64,000 nt of DNA from Kaistella haifensis DSM 19056 (GCF_000735695.2 NZ_JASZ02000001.1:1-64000); one strand, 5' to 3'. Positions 41,854 through 52,022 are shown, counted from the first letter of the stretch. Made by a program: numbers and translations. The notes: a model not told the origin generated them from the letters alone.

Positions 41854-43368
41854 TTAGCCGATATTATTCACTGCATTTTTTATTCTCTCGATGCTTTCCT
41901 CTTTTCCAAGGATTTCAAGGATTTCAGGAACATCCGGGCCTTTCAGTTCACCTACCAAGCTCAAACGAAGCGGCATCATCACTTTACCCATACCAAGACC
42001 TTTTTCTTCTGCAAAATCATGGATGGACTGCTTAATTGCAACCGCTTGAAAATCTGTAAGGTTCATTAATTTTTCAGAAAAATCATTCAAAATCGCAGGT
42101 GTTTCTTCATTCCAAGCTTTTTTTACCGCTTTCTCGTCATAAGAAACTGGTGCTTCAAAGAAGAATTTTCCTTCATTGTAAATATCTTTAGCAAAAGTTG
42201 CCCGATCTTTCATCAATGCGATAACTTTTAATAATTTTTCATCGCTTGATCCTTCTAAATTAATACCTTCAGCTTCTTTTAATAATGATAAAACCTCTGC
42301 ATCGGATTTTGATTTCAGATATTCGTGGTTGAACCATTCTGCTTTTTCTTTGTTGAATCTTGCACCGGCTTTATGAACTTTATGCAGATCAAACTCTTTG
42401 GTCATTTCCTCTAAAGAAAGAATTTCTCGGTCATTTGCAGGGCTCCAACCCAGCAACGCGACCATGTTAATGAAAGCTTCCGGAAGATATCCTTCTTCAC
42501 GATAACCTTTAGAGATATTACCCGTTTCGGGATCTTTAAAATTCAAAGGAAATACAGGAAAACCAAATTTATCGCCATCTCGCTTGCTGAGTTTTCCTTT
42601 CCCTTCAGGCTTTAAAATCAACGATAAATGTGCGAATTCCGGTCTTTCCCATCCCATTGCTTCATACAAAAGATAGTGCAAACCGAGAGAAGGCAACCAC
42701 TCTTCACCACGAATAACGTGCGTGATTTCCATTTCGTGATCATCAATAATATTGGCAAAATGATAAGTTGGCATTCCATCGTTTTTTACCAAAACTTTAT
42801 CATCCAAAGTATTTGTATTTACTGAAGTCTTTCCACGAATAATATCTTCCAAATTGAGCACACGATCGACCGGCATTTTGAAACGTACCACATAAGGTAC
42901 TTTTTCGTCCAATAACTTCTGAACTTCCTCTTTGGAAAGGGTAAGCGAGTTTTTCAAACGGTTTCTTGTGATATTATTATAGGCAAAGACATCACCATTT
43001 TGTTCGAATTCTTTTCGAATTTCATCCAATTCTTCCGGCGTATCGAAAGCGAGGTAAGCATAATCGGTTTTCAGGATTTCAGCTAAATATTTATCATAGA
43101 TATCGCGTCTTTCAGATTGTCGGTAAGGCGCAAATTTTCCGCCGTGTTTTGGGCTTTCATCCGGGATGATTCCGCACCATTCCAGCGCTTCCATGATGTA
43201 TTCTTCAGCACCTTCCACATATCTTGCTGTGTCGGTATCTTCAATTCTCAACACGAAATCTCCGCCTTGGTTTTTAGCGAAAAGATAATCATATAACGCA
43301 GTTCTCACTCCACCTAAATGTAAAGGCCCGGTTGGACTTGGCGCAAAACGCACTCTTACTTTGCTCAT
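41854..43368 (-). CDS. gltX: Glutamyl-tRNA synthetase
   Basis: A 504-residue class I synthetase charging tRNA-Glu. I chose the start MSKVRVRFAPSPTG (43368), eight codons inside the longest frame, because the family begins there. The HIGH-type motif is PLHLGG and the KMSKS-type motif KLSKRDG. A discriminating GluRS has this layout; whether it also charges tRNA-Gln depends on gatCAB elsewhere. A CAAATTTA box upstream could be its -7 element, though no clear -33 is seen. Confidence 0.95.
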   Translation of the reverse strand: MSKVRVRFAPSPTGPLHLGGVRTALYDYLFAKNQGGDFVLRIEDTDTARYVEGAEEYIMEALEWCGIIPDESPKHGGKFAPYRQSERRDIYDKYLAEILKTDYAYLAFDTPEELDEIRKEFEQNGDVFAYNNITRNRLKNSLTLSKEEVQKLLDEKVPYVVRFKMPVDRVLNLEDIIRGKTSVNTNTLDDKVLVKNDGMPTYHFANIIDDHEMEITHVIRGEEWLPSLGLHYLLYEAMGWERPEFAHLSLILKPEGKGKLSKRDGDKFGFPVFPLNFKDPETGNISKGYREEGYLPEAFINMVALLGWSPANDREILSLEEMTKEFDLHKVHKAGARFNKEKAEWFNHEYLKSKSDAEVLSLLKEAEGINLEGSSDEKLLKVIALMKDRATFAKDIYNEGKFFFEAPVSYDEKAVKKAWNEETPAILNDFSEKLMNLTDFQAVAIKQSIHDFAEEKGLGMGKVMMPLRLSLVGELKGPDVPEILEILGKEESIERIKNAVNNIG

Positions 43369-43463
43369 TATTGTTCGAAATTTAGGGTGCAAATTTAAGG
43401 AAAAAATGAGTGTTGAGAGAATTTGAGATATTTTATTTAGTTTTGCAATAAATTTGAACGAAA

Positions 43464-43829
43464 ATGTTAGAAATCGGCGAAAGACCTTGGGGAAAATATT
43501 ATGTTTTGGCAGATGAGCCGCATTATAAATTAAAAAGAATCGAGGTCAATCCAGGGCAAAGACTTTCATATCAATACCACCATCACCGCCAAGAATTCTG
43601 GACGGTAATCGCCGGTGAAGCAGTTGTAGTTCTTGATGAAGTAGAACATACCGTAAAATATGGTGAAAGTATTTTTATTCCACTTGGTGCTAAACACCGA
43701 ATTGAAAACCGAACTGCGGAATTACTGGAATTTGTTGAAGTACAAACCGGAACTTATTTCGGTGAGGATGATATTGTGAGAATTCAGGATGATTATGAAC
43801 GTACCGACGAAAATTCAGTTTCAGAATAG
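43464..43829 (+). CDS. Cupin protein of the mannose-6-phosphate isomerase type II family
   Basis: A 121-residue single-domain cupin. The start RPWGKYYVLADEPHYKLKRI and the metal motif YQYHHHRQEFWTVIAGE followed by FIPLGAKHRIEN are those of the C-terminal isomerase domain of bifunctional ManC/AlgA enzymes. Here it stands alone without the nucleotidyltransferase half. It may isomerise fructose- and mannose-6-phosphate for surface sugars, which fits the glycosyltransferase just downstream. A TAGTTTTG -7-like box lies 19 bases before the start. Confidence 0.85.
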   Translation: MLEIGERPWGKYYVLADEPHYKLKRIEVNPGQRLSYQYHHHRQEFWTVIAGEAVVVLDEVEHTVKYGESIFIPLGAKHRIENRTAELLEFVEVQTGTYFGEDDIVRIQDDYERTDENSVSE

Positions 43830-43852
43830 TTAATTCTCATCTTTAAATTTTA

Positions 43853-44788
43853 ATGAAAAAAAATTACCTTATCCTTTCTCATAAAAATCCGCAACAAATT
43901 TGCCGATTGATCAACAGATTGGATGATGGAAATTCTCAATTTTTCGTTCATGTAGATCTAAAAAGCAATTTAGAGGAATTTAAAATTCTAAATTCATTAA
44001 AAAACACCCGGATCATTCCCGAAAGAGAAAAATGCATTTGGGGAGATTTTTCTATCGTAAAAGCCACTTTGCATTTGCTAGAAAATTCAATTAAGCATGG
44101 AAATAAAGGTTTCACTATTTTACTAAGCGGACAGGATTACCCGATAAAATCCAATCAATTCATCAATAGTTTTCTCGCAAAGCACATCGATTTTAATTTC
44201 ATCGAAGCAATTCCAATCGAAGAAAAATGGCGTAAAAAAATGGTCCGAGACAAGGTACAGCATTACCATTTTATCCATTCCGATCGAAAAAGCGACAGCA
44301 ACAGTTATGCTCCCTTTCAACATAGTTCGCCGAAAGAAAAAGCGCGAAATATTTTTCATCTTATCAAGGGAAGAATGTCCCTAAAAACGTTTCAAAAATT
44401 GCTATTTCTTCCCAAAAGAAAACCGTTTTTCGAAAAACAATTTGCAGGTTCTCAATGGTGGGCTTTCAATGAAATAACCACGAAATTACTTCATGATTTC
44501 ATCAATCAAAACATCACCGAATTAGAAAATTATTATCGCTACACTTCGGCTCCTGATGAAATTTTTTTCCAATCCATCATCATAAGTTTGGCAGAAAACA
44601 GCAAAGAAATTAAGATAAAACCATCCCAAACTTATGTTAATTGGGAAAGGAAAAATGTAGCGCTTCCAGTAACTTTTAATGACAAAGATTTGCAGGAACT
44701 TTCGCAAGTTGACCATTTGTGGGCAAGAAAATTCGATGTAGATTATGATGAAAAAATCCTTGACTTAATTGACAATAAGCTGCTATAA
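43853..44788 (+). CDS. Core-2/I-branching-type glycosyltransferase (GT14-like)
   Basis: A 311-residue transferase. NYLILSHKNPQQICRLI at the start, FFVHVDLKS, CIWGDFSIVKATLHLLE and FTILLSGQDYPIK are the recognisable order of the GT14 family, which adds N-acetylglucosamine or xylose branches. AGSQWWAF and TSAPDEIFFQSI follow as expected. The acceptor in this organism is probably a surface polysaccharide or glycoprotein. It starts 23 bases after the cupin gene and converges with the next gene five bases away. Confidence 0.85.
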   Translation: MKKNYLILSHKNPQQICRLINRLDDGNSQFFVHVDLKSNLEEFKILNSLKNTRIIPEREKCIWGDFSIVKATLHLLENSIKHGNKGFTILLSGQDYPIKSNQFINSFLAKHIDFNFIEAIPIEEKWRKKMVRDKVQHYHFIHSDRKSDSNSYAPFQHSSPKEKARNIFHLIKGRMSLKTFQKLLFLPKRKPFFEKQFAGSQWWAFNEITTKLLHDFINQNITELENYYRYTSAPDEIFFQSIIISLAENSKEIKIKPSQTYVNWERKNVALPVTFNDKDLQELSQVDHLWARKFDVDYDEKILDLIDNKLL

Positions 44789-44793
44789 TTTAA

Positions 44794-45801
44794 TTACAAA
44801 ACATATCTGCTCAACCAACTGCTGAAAGAATACTGATCAACAATTTCTACAGGAATCTGCATGTAAGGCGAACTGAGAAACTCACCCAACCTGGCAATAT
44901 CATCATGATGAATAATAAAAATGTTTTGTGGATTATAAAAATTATATTCCATTACGGTTTTATTATTCGTAATAATTTTTTTCTCATACCGAAGTGATTC
45001 AAAAAACCTTAAGGACAAACCGTTATGTTCCAGTACTTTAAAATCTAAAATCACGCTTGCCGATTTTAGTCGTTTGATATTATCTTTGAAAGTAAAATTG
45101 TCTTTGAAAAATTTAATATATGGTTTGTTAATAGGCTTTTTGGAACGAAAATACTTTAAGTTTATATCAAAATTCACATCGAATTTAGCAAGTTCATCCA
45201 TTGTATAAATTAAATCATCAATTCTATTTTCTATATAAGAACCGACGTAATAAATGGTATTATTTTTCGAACAATTTTCCGCTTCGTCATCAAAATCAAA
45301 GAAAAAATTATCGCATAACTCAATATTTGGGAATTGAATATGATAATTTTTGTAATCATTTTCATCAAAAATGAGAAATTTCTCGAAAAGAGGGATACAG
45401 TTAAATACTTCCGGGTAACGTTTCAAACCGTCCCACTGATATCCAACCACCTTTTTTCCAATATTCATCAATTTTTCAATGGTTTCCTGATCAAAAATAT
45501 CCGGTCTGATGATTAAGATATAATCAATACTTTTTTCCCTCAGATGACCAATTTCTTGACACATATGGCTTGAACGGAATTTTCTAATCAGTTTTTTTTT
45601 ATAGGTTCGATTGCCAAAAAAATTCTTTAAGAAAAAATTTTTTACGCGTAGAAGATTATTTTCATACTTAAAATCCGCAGGAACAATCGATGTTAAATCA
45701 AATCCAAACTTTTGAATATTAAATTCGAAAATTTCATAGATCTTAAAATCATTAGGAATAATTAAAATAAAAGATTTGCCTTTAACTGATTTTTCAAGCA
45801 T
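44794..45801 (-). CDS. Probable glycosyltransferase of surface-sugar synthesis
   Basis: A 335-residue soluble protein. The C-terminal half has LKSASVILDFKVLEHNGLSL and RFFESLRYEKKIITNN, a pattern typical of the nucleotide-sugar domain in GT-B glycosyltransferases. The N-terminal half has YILIIRPDIF and VVGYQWDGLKRYP. No specific family or acceptor can be named. It starts eight bases inside the preceding GT2 gene, so the two are translationally coupled and probably modify the same glycan. Confidence 0.72.
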   Translation of the reverse strand: MLEKSVKGKSFILIIPNDFKIYEIFEFNIQKFGFDLTSIVPADFKYENNLLRVKNFFLKNFFGNRTYKKKLIRKFRSSHMCQEIGHLREKSIDYILIIRPDIFDQETIEKLMNIGKKVVGYQWDGLKRYPEVFNCIPLFEKFLIFDENDYKNYHIQFPNIELCDNFFFDFDDEAENCSKNNTIYYVGSYIENRIDDLIYTMDELAKFDVNFDINLKYFRSKKPINKPYIKFFKDNFTFKDNIKRLKSASVILDFKVLEHNGLSLRFFESLRYEKKIITNNKTVMEYNFYNPQNIFIIHHDDIARLGEFLSSPYMQIPVEIVDQYSFSSWLSRYVL

Positions 45802-46546
45802 TGGATTCGGATTCTATAATTTTAGCTAAAGTATTAAATTTGTATTGCGCTTTTAAAGTAGCAAATATTAAGCCTTCCTTACCGTCTAAAAATCCTTTTT
45901 TGATCACGTAATATTTAAAAAACCAAAAAAACGGAGAGTAAATCAGCTTCCCGAAACTCACTTTCTTTCCTTTTCTTTTAGCTATTTCAGCTGTAGAATA
46001 AGTATTGTTTTTTTCTAAAATCACCGAAATTGAATCGTCTGCAAGATGCTCTAAAGCAAGATTTTTCTCTTGTGGAGAAATCTTCACCACTTTCCCGCTG
46101 ATTTCCGGTTTCGAATGAATGAAAGGCGGCCACACTATGCTGTCTTTGCGAAAAAATCGATAAACATAATCCGGATAAGCCGCACGCATCCATTTTCCTA
46201 AAAAATAGTTTTTTCGTGGAATTGCCAATGCTGTATTGCCTTCTTGATTATTTTTAAACTGATATAATTTGGTCTTTAAATCGATAGTGATGCCCTCATC
46301 AGCATCCAAAAGTAGCACCCAATCGTTCTTGGCACTTTGTATCGCAAAATTTCGTGCGGGTTCTACAAAGCTTATTTTTTCGTGAAAAATAATATTGCAG
46401 TGGTATTTTTTGGCAATTTCGAGCGTTGAATCCGAACTGTGCATATCGCAAATTAAAATCTCATCGAAATCTTTTACAGATTCCAACACTTTTTCCAAAT
46501 GCAACGCCGCATTATAGGTATTGATTACTACAGAAATTCCCACCAA
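45794..46546 (-). CDS. Family 2 glycosyltransferase (WaaE/KdtX-like)
   Basis: A 250-residue GT-A enzyme. SVVINTYNAALHLEKVL opens the nucleotide-sugar domain, CDMHSSDSTLEIA follows, and VLLLDADEGI is the DxD metal motif. RKNYFLGKWMRAAYPDYVYR in the acceptor half matches the lipopolysaccharide core glucosyltransferase group. It follows rocD with no gap (start at 46546, rocD stop at 46547) and overlaps the next glycosyltransferase gene. Confidence 0.88.
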   Translation of the reverse strand: MVGISVVINTYNAALHLEKVLESVKDFDEILICDMHSSDSTLEIAKKYHCNIIFHEKISFVEPARNFAIQSAKNDWVLLLDADEGITIDLKTKLYQFKNNQEGNTALAIPRKNYFLGKWMRAAYPDYVYRFFRKDSIVWPPFIHSKPEISGKVVKISPQEKNLALEHLADDSISVILEKNNTYSTAEIAKRKGKKVSFGKLIYSPFFWFFKYYVIKKGFLDGKEGLIFATLKAQYKFNTLAKIIESESNA

Positions 46547-47797
46547 TTATTTCTTATACTCCGTTATCGTTTTCTCAATAATCGCCACACATTCCATCAA
46601 TTGTTCTTCTGTAATTACCAAAGGTGGAGCTAGACGGATGATGTTTCCGTGAGTTGGTTTTGCCAGCAAACCATTTTCTTTGAGTTGAAGACAAAGATTC
46701 CAAGCGGTAGAACTTTCAGGTGTATCGTTTATTAAAATCGCATTGAGCAATCCTTTTCCTCGAACTTTGGTGATTAAATCTGTTTTCTCGATAAGTTTTT
46801 CGATTTCGCCTCTGAAAAGTTTTCCCAATTCTTCTGCTCTTTCAGAAAGATTCTCTTCTTCCACAACATCCAATGCTGCAATGGCAACTGCACAAGCAAT
46901 AGGATTTCCTCCGAAAGTAGAACCGTGTTGTCCGGGATGAATCACATTCATAATTTCATCATTCGCTAAAACCGCTGAAACGGGATACATCCCTCCGGAA
47001 AGCGCTTTTCCCAAGATCAAAATATCGGGTTGTACATTTTCGTGATGACAAGCAATCAGTTTTCCTGTTCTTGCAATTCCGGTTTGTACTTCATCAGCAA
47101 TGAAAAGTACATAATATTTCTGGCAAAGTTCAGCCGCTTTTTTCAGATAATTTTCGTCTGGAACATATACTCCGGCTTCACCTTGAATGGGTTCTACCAA
47201 AAATGCTGCAATATTTTCAGCATCATTTTCAAGAGTTTTTGCTAAAGCATCCAAATCGTTATAAGGAATTTTCACAAACCCTGGAGTGAAAGGTCCGTAA
47301 TTGTTATTAGCATCTGGATCGTTGGAAAAAGAAACAATCGTAGTGGTTCTTCCGTGAAAATTATTTTCACAAACGACTATTTTTGCTGCGTTTTCGGAAA
47401 CTCCTTTTACTTCATAACTCCATTTTCTGGCTAATTTCACGGCAGTTTCAACAGCTTCTGCACCTGAATTCATTGGCAAAACCTTATCAAAACCCAAAAG
47501 TTCGGTGATTTTTTTCTCGTATTCACCTAAATTTGAATTGTAGAAAGCACGTGAAGTTAAAGCTAATTTCTGTGCCTGATTTACCAATGCATCAACAATT
47601 TTAGGATGAGAATGTCCCTGATTTACTGCAGAATATGCAGACAAAAAATCATAATATTTCTTTCCTTCAACATCCCAAACAAAAACACCTTCCCCCTTTT
47701 CTAAAACTACCGGAAGTGGATGATAATTATGGGCACCATGCTTATTTTCTAAATCGATGTAATATTGTGAATTTTTTGTTGTTGATGTTGTCGACAT
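46547..47797 (-). CDS. rocD: Ornithine aminotransferase
   Basis: A 416-residue PLP enzyme converting ornithine and 2-oxoglutarate to glutamate semialdehyde and glutamate. [20 protein letters not shown] at the start is characteristic of the ornithine group; [13 protein letters not shown] and [12 protein letters not shown] (with the PLP lysine) are in place. Length is typical. Acetylornithine aminotransferase is the main alternative, but the N-terminal segment favours RocD. It leads an unusual three-gene run with two glycosyltransferase genes. Confidence 0.92.
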   Translation of the reverse strand: MSTTSTTKNSQYYIDLENKHGAHNYHPLPVVLEKGEGVFVWDVEGKKYYDFLSAYSAVNQGHSHPKIVDALVNQAQKLALTSRAFYNSNLGEYEKKITELLGFDKVLPMNSGAEAVETAVKLARKWSYEVKGVSENAAKIVVCENNFHGRTTTIVSFSNDPDANNNYGPFTPGFVKIPYNDLDALAKTLENDAENIAAFLVEPIQGEAGVYVPDENYLKKAAELCQKYYVLFIADEVQTGIARTGKLIACHHENVQPDILILGKALSGGMYPVSAVLANDEIMNVIHPGQHGSTFGGNPIACAVAIAALDVVEEENLSERAEELGKLFRGEIEKLIEKTDLITKVRGKGLLNAILINDTPESSTAWNLCLQLKENGLLAKPTHGNIIRLAPPLVITEEQLMECVAIIEKTITEYKK

Positions 47798-47848
47798 AAA
47801 TTTGCTTTTTTACAAAGTTAATAATTTAATCCCTAAAATAACGACATA

Positions 47849-47876
47849 AAAAAAGACTAATATTTCTACTAGTCTT
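47849..47876 (-). terminator. Terminator of the accBC operon
   Basis: AAGACTA (47853-47859) pairs with TAGTCTT (47870-47876); on the minus strand a run of T follows. It lies 22 bases after the accC stop. Confidence 0.78.
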
Positions 47877-47897
47877 ATGATTTATATTCAATGACAA

Positions 47898-49250
47898 TTA
47901 ATGATCAAAGCTTTTATCCATCACAAAATCTTCCATGAATTTTGTGGTGTAATTTCCGGCAATATAATCTTCATTTTCCATCAATTGTCTGTGGAAAGGA
48001 ATGGTAGTTTTCACTCCTTCGATGTAAAATTCCTCCAATGCACGCTTCATTTTTGCAATTGCTTCTTCACGAGTTTGTGCAGTAGTAATTAATTTTGCAA
48101 TCATCGAATCGTAGTTGGACGGGATAGAATATCCTGAGTATACATGCGTATCAACACGAATTCCGTGTCCTCCTGGAATGTTCAGACCTGTGATTTTGCC
48201 TGGTGATGGGCGGAAATCATTATATGGATCTTCTGCATTAATTCTGCATTCAATAGAATGAAGTTTTGGATAATAATTAAGTCCTGAAATTGGGGTTCCG
48301 GAAGCCAACAAAATCTGCTCTCTGATCAAATCATAATCTACCACTTGCTCAGTAATGGGATGTTCAACTTGGATTCTGGTATTCATTTCCATAAAATAGA
48401 AATTTCTGTCTTTATCCACCAAGAATTCGATGGTTCCAACGCCTTCGTATCCGATATATTCAGCTGCTTTCACCGCCGCATTTCCCATTTTTTCACGCAA
48501 TTCATCTGTCATGAAAGGCGAAGGAGTTTCTTCTGTAAGTTTTTGGTTTCTTCTTTGAACAGAACAATCTCTTTCAGACAAATGGCAAGCTTTTCCGTAT
48601 TGGTCACCTGCAATTTGAATCTCGATATGTCGCGGTTCTACGATGAGTTTTTCCATATACATACCTCCGTTTCCGAACGCGGCTGTAGCTTCTTGCACTG
48701 CAGAATCCCAATGTTGTAGAAGATCTTCTGCTTTCCAAACAGCTCTCATTCCTTTTCCGCCACCACCTGCAGTTGCCTTAATCATTACAGGATAACCGAT
48801 TTCAGCAGCAAGTTTTGCAGCGGTTTCATAGCCATCGATCAAACCTTCAGAACCAGGAACACAAGGAACACCGGCTTCTTTCATAGTCGCTTTTGCGTTT
48901 GCCTTATCGCCCATTCTGTCAATCTGTTCAGGAGTTGCTCCAATGAACTTAATTCCGTTTTCCTGACAGATTCTGGAGAAATTTGAATTTTCTGATAAAA
49001 ATCCGTATCCCGGGTGAATTGCATCAGCATTGGTAATTTCTGCAGCTGCGATGATGTTTGAGATTTTCAGATAAGAATCTTTGCTCATCGGTGGGCCTAT
49101 ACATACAGCCTCATCCGCAAATCTTACATGAAGACTGTCTTTATCCGCTGTGGAATAAACCGCCACCGTTTTAATCCCCATCTCTTTGCAAGTACGCAGA
49201 ATACGCATTGCAATTTCGCCACGATTAGCTATTAATATTTTTTTGAACAT
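47898..49250 (-). CDS. accC: Biotin carboxylase of acetyl-CoA carboxylase
   Basis: A 450-residue ATP-grasp enzyme carboxylating the biotin on Acc[21 protein letters not shown] starts the domain; [15 protein letters not shown] is the ATP loop, and [17 protein letters not shown] the metal and catalytic region. Length is full for a stand-alone AccC. It follows accB by about 95 bases on the same strand, the common accBC order, and ends in a terminator. Confidence 0.96.
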   Translation of the reverse strand: MFKKILIANRGEIAMRILRTCKEMGIKTVAVYSTADKDSLHVRFADEAVCIGPPMSKDSYLKISNIIAAAEITNADAIHPGYGFLSENSNFSRICQENGIKFIGATPEQIDRMGDKANAKATMKEAGVPCVPGSEGLIDGYETAAKLAAEIGYPVMIKATAGGGGKGMRAVWKAEDLLQHWDSAVQEATAAFGNGGMYMEKLIVEPRHIEIQIAGDQYGKACHLSERDCSVQRRNQKLTEETPSPFMTDELREKMGNAAVKAAEYIGYEGVGTIEFLVDKDRNFYFMEMNTRIQVEHPITEQVVDYDLIREQILLASGTPISGLNYYPKLHSIECRINAEDPYNDFRPSPGKITGLNIPGGHGIRVDTHVYSGYSIPSNYDSMIAKLITTAQTREEAIAKMKRALEEFYIEGVKTTIPFHRQLMENEDYIAGNYTTKFMEDFVMDKSFDH

Positions 49251-49344
49251 CTTTTTCTGTAATTTTAAATTTTAAATTCTGAATTTTAAATTATTTTAAA
49301 TGAGCTATATTCATCTAAAATTTATCATTTATCATTTAAAATTC

Positions 49345-49833
49345 CTAAGATGGATCAACCAAGAATAAAGGTTGGTCGTATTCTACCGGCGAAGCGTCAT
49401 CCACTAAGATTTTCACAATTTTCCCGGAAATTTCAGACTCAATCTGGTTGAAAAGTTTCATCGCTTCAATTACGCACACTACTTTTCCATTTGAAACTTC
49501 GTCTCCTACATTTACGAAAACATCTTTATCTGGAGAAGGTTTTCTGTAGAAAGTACCAATCATCGGGGATTTAATGGTAACGTACTTACTGTCGTCCGAA
49601 GAAGGTTCTGTAGAAGACGGAGCAGCCGATTGTGTTACCTGTTGTGGTGCGGATGCTGAAGGAGCTTGTTGCGGTGCAGAATGATACACTGCAGGTTGAG
49701 ATACATAACTCATTTCGCTACCTGCGAGTGGAGTTTTGATGGTAATTTCAAAATCTTTTGTTTTGTATTTTACTTCAGAAACTTCTGCTTTAGACACAAA
49801 TTTGATGAGATTTTGTATGTCTTTAATGTCCAT
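49345..49833 (-). CDS. accB: Biotin carboxyl carrier protein
   Basis: A 162-residue carrier. The N-terminal helix (MDIKDIQNLIKFV) is followed by a proline-, alanine- and glutamine-rich linker and then the biotinyl domain with EAMKLFNQI, in which K126 is the biotin site. The thumb segment KYVTIKSPMIGTFYRKPSPD is present. A CAAAGATA box at 49858-49865 (TATCTTTG on the minus strand) is a probable -7 element. Confidence 0.96.
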   Translation of the reverse strand: MDIKDIQNLIKFVSKAEVSEVKYKTKDFEITIKTPLAGSEMSYVSQPAVYHSAPQQAPSASAPQQVTQSAAPSSTEPSSDDSKYVTIKSPMIGTFYRKPSPDKDVFVNVGDEVSNGKVVCVIEAMKLFNQIESEISGKIVKILVDDASPVEYDQPLFLVDPS

Positions 49834-49880
49834 TATATGTGGTATTTGTTATTATGCCAAAGATACTAAAAAACAACAAA

Positions 49881-49913
49881 AAACCACTCAAAATTGAAAA
49901 AATCGAGTGGTTT
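49881..49913 (-). terminator. Terminator of rpmF
   Basis: AAACCACTC (49881-49889) pairs with GAGTGGTTT (49905-49913); minus-strand T-run follows. It separates rpmF from accB. Confidence 0.8.
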
Positions 49914-49947
49914 TGTTATAAAATTGAATGTTTTCTAAGATTATCTC

Positions 49948-50151
49948 TTAGTTTTCTTCTGTAGTTTCTTCTGTTTTTTCCATTACTACTTTTCCTCTGT
50001 AGTAAAGTTTTCCTTCATGCCAGTGCGCTCTGTGATAAAGGTGCATTTCACCTGAAGTTGCATCTTTTGCTAATTGAGGAACTACCGCTTTGTAGTGGGT
50101 TCTTCTCTTATCTCTTCTTGTTGACGATTGTCTTCTCTTTGGATGTGCCAT
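49948..50151 (-). CDS. rpmF: Ribosomal protein bL32
   Basis: A 67-residue protein beginning [20 protein letters not shown], the bL32 signature, then [18 protein letters not shown]. The zinc cysteines of some bL32 proteins are absent, so this is the C-minus form. The acidic tail [10 protein letters not shown] is typical of Bacteroidetes. It follows the DUF177 gene, the usual pairing. Confidence 0.96.
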   Translation of the reverse strand: MAHPKRRQSSTRRDKRRTHYKAVVPQLAKDATSGEMHLYHRAHWHEGKLYYRGKVVMEKTEETTEEN

Positions 50152-50214
50152 TTCTTATAATTTTGTTTGATGAGCGATGAGGTTTGATTTCTCAATTCTC
50201 ATCATTTAAACTAT

Positions 50215-50736
50215 TTAATTTTTATCTTTTAACTTTTTCAATGCTTCCCATCTCGGGTCGATATCCTGTTCTTCTTCAACTTCTTCTTTCGGGCTGAACT
50301 TTTCCAATATTTCCAGATCTTCATCGGAAACATTTGGTGAAATTTTCTTCATCGGTATCGACAGCATTACGACTTCATAAATCAGCTGTGCTACGTTGAA
50401 AGCGTGGTCTGTACTCGGGATGGTGATGACATCTTCTTCGCTGTCATCATACTCTGTTCCGAATTTTACCAAAACTTTAATCTCGTTTTGTACACCGTGA
50501 TCAAAATTTTCTGTGGTAATATCACAAACCAAATTTACAATTCCGGAAATTTCAATTTCGAACTCCAAAAAAGTGCTGTGTTTCATCATGAAAACATCTG
50601 CAACAATTTTAGGATCTGTAAACTCTTGTTCAGTATCGAAAAGTTGAAAGAACGCTTTATCTATCTCAAATTGGAATTCGTGTTGACCGTTTTTTTGTCC
50701 TGAAAACACGATATCGTAGTTTCTAAACTTGTCCAT
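50215..50736 (-). CDS. DUF177 (YceD-like) protein
   Basis: A 173-residue protein. I chose the start MDKFRNYDIVFSGQK (50736) because the promoter -7 box at 50749-50756 overlaps the longer start at 50751. The C-terminal half with LVCDITTENF, QLIYEVVMLSIPMK and DPRWEALKKLK fits DUF177. YceD-family proteins are encoded beside rpmF in most bacteria and are linked to 23S rRNA or ribosome assembly. The upstream promoter gives an extremely short leader. Confidence 0.88.
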   Translation of the reverse strand: MDKFRNYDIVFSGQKNGQHEFQFEIDKAFFQLFDTEQEFTDPKIVADVFMMKHSTFLEFEIEISGIVNLVCDITTENFDHGVQNEIKVLVKFGTEYDDSEEDVITIPSTDHAFNVAQLIYEVVMLSIPMKKISPNVSDEDLEILEKFSPKEEVEEEQDIDPRWEALKKLKDKN

Positions 50737-50748
50737 AAAATGAGTGTG

Positions 50749-50779
50749 CAAAAATATGCAAATTTTTTAATATTACAAA
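50749..50779 (-). promoter_or_regulatory. Bacteroidetes-type promoter of the DUF177-rpmF operon
   Basis: On the minus strand TTTG (50776-50779), a 19-base spacer, then TATTTTTG (50749-50756). Transcription should begin within about ten bases of the chosen start codon at 50736. Confidence 0.82.
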
Positions 50780-50822
50780 TAAATTTTAAAACAAATAATT
50801 AAGAAAATATTTTTTCAGAATC

Positions 50823-51917
50823 TTAATGCCCATTTTCGTCCGGAAGATCCTCATCAACACCATTGTTTGCGGAATTTCTTCGAGGTCGCATTCGGTTGGT
50901 CATTAAGTCATTATATTCTTGTCTATTTTTAAAAATTTTAACAGCCATAAACAATGCTTCGCTAAAACTTTGTTCATTAGCAACATTTTTCCCAGCAATG
51001 TCATAAGCCACTCCATGATCAGGTGATGTTCTTATGAAAGGTAAACCGGCGGTATAATTGACGCCCTCTTCGTATGCAATGGTTTTGAATGGAGCTAAAC
51101 CTTGGTCGTGGTACATTGCTAAAACAGCATCATAATTTTTATACTTATTCGGCTGGAAAAAGCTGTCTGCCGGAAATGGACCAAAAGTCAAAACTCCGTT
51201 GTCAAAAAGCTCGTTGATTGCAGGTTCAATGATTTCGATTTCTTCTGTACCGATCACTCCACCATCTCCGGCATGTGGATTCAGTCCTAAAACTGCAATT
51301 TTCGGTCTTGGGATTTGGAAATCTTCTACCAAACATTGGTTTAGCATTTTGATTTGTTTCTTTATTTTATCTTTTGAAATACTTTCCGCTACTTGTGAAA
51401 TCGGAATATGATGCGTGGACACCGCCACTTTCAAATCATTGGTCACCAAAAACATCAATCCTTTCTTTCCGAATTTTTCTTCCAGATAACCGGTATGCCC
51501 TGCGTGTGCAAAACCATGTTTCATCATTTCATCTTTATTGATAGGTGCGGTCACCAAAACATCTATATCGCCTTTGATCAGTGCATTGGTTGCAGCTTCC
51601 AAAGAATCTATCGCCATTCTAGTAGATTCTTCCGTAGGAACACCCATTTCCACATTTACATTCTCTTTGGTAAGATTCACCATATTAATTTTATCGCTTT
51701 GCGCTTGTGTAGCGTCGGTGATATAATTAAAATTGAGTTGTTGTAGCTTAAAAATATTCTTCTGGTAAGTAAATAATTTCCCGGAGCCAAAAATAATAGG
51801 AGTAAAAAAATCGGTAATTGCTTTATCTTTTAGAGCTTTCATAATGATCTCCGGCCCGATACCATTGAAATCACCAATCGAAATTCCTACTCTTACTTTG
51901 TGCTGTTTAGAACTCAT
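50823..51917 (-). CDS. pdxA: 4-hydroxythreonine-4-phosphate dehydrogenase
   Basis: A 364-residue enzyme of pyridoxal phosphate synthesis. VGISIGDFNGIGPEIIMKAL opens it; metal and substrate motifs HAGHTGYLEE, LNPHAGDGGVIG, MYHDQGLAPFK and TSPDHGVAYDIAG are all present. It is somewhat longer than the E. coli enzyme, with a charged tail (RRNSANNGVDEDLPDENGH), as in other flavobacteria. Divergent from ribE. Confidence 0.95.
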   Translation of the reverse strand: MSSKQHKVRVGISIGDFNGIGPEIIMKALKDKAITDFFTPIIFGSGKLFTYQKNIFKLQQLNFNYITDATQAQSDKINMVNLTKENVNVEMGVPTEESTRMAIDSLEAATNALIKGDIDVLVTAPINKDEMMKHGFAHAGHTGYLEEKFGKKGLMFLVTNDLKVAVSTHHIPISQVAESISKDKIKKQIKMLNQCLVEDFQIPRPKIAVLGLNPHAGDGGVIGTEEIEIIEPAINELFDNGVLTFGPFPADSFFQPNKYKNYDAVLAMYHDQGLAPFKTIAYEEGVNYTAGLPFIRTSPDHGVAYDIAGKNVANEQSFSEALFMAVKIFKNRQEYNDLMTNRMRPRRNSANNGVDEDLPDENGH

Positions 51918-52022
51918 TTTTAATTATCTTTGAAGATTAATAGAATTTCACAAATTTAGGAATTTAGAAATAACTATTCGGAATTTATTTAAAACTTGAC
52001 TTTTCCCCACAAATCTTACCCT

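Noticed and set aside
51925-51932. TATCTTTG on the plus strand as a ribE promoter
   Set aside because: The -7 box is present but there is no TTG at the right distance, so it is too weak to list.
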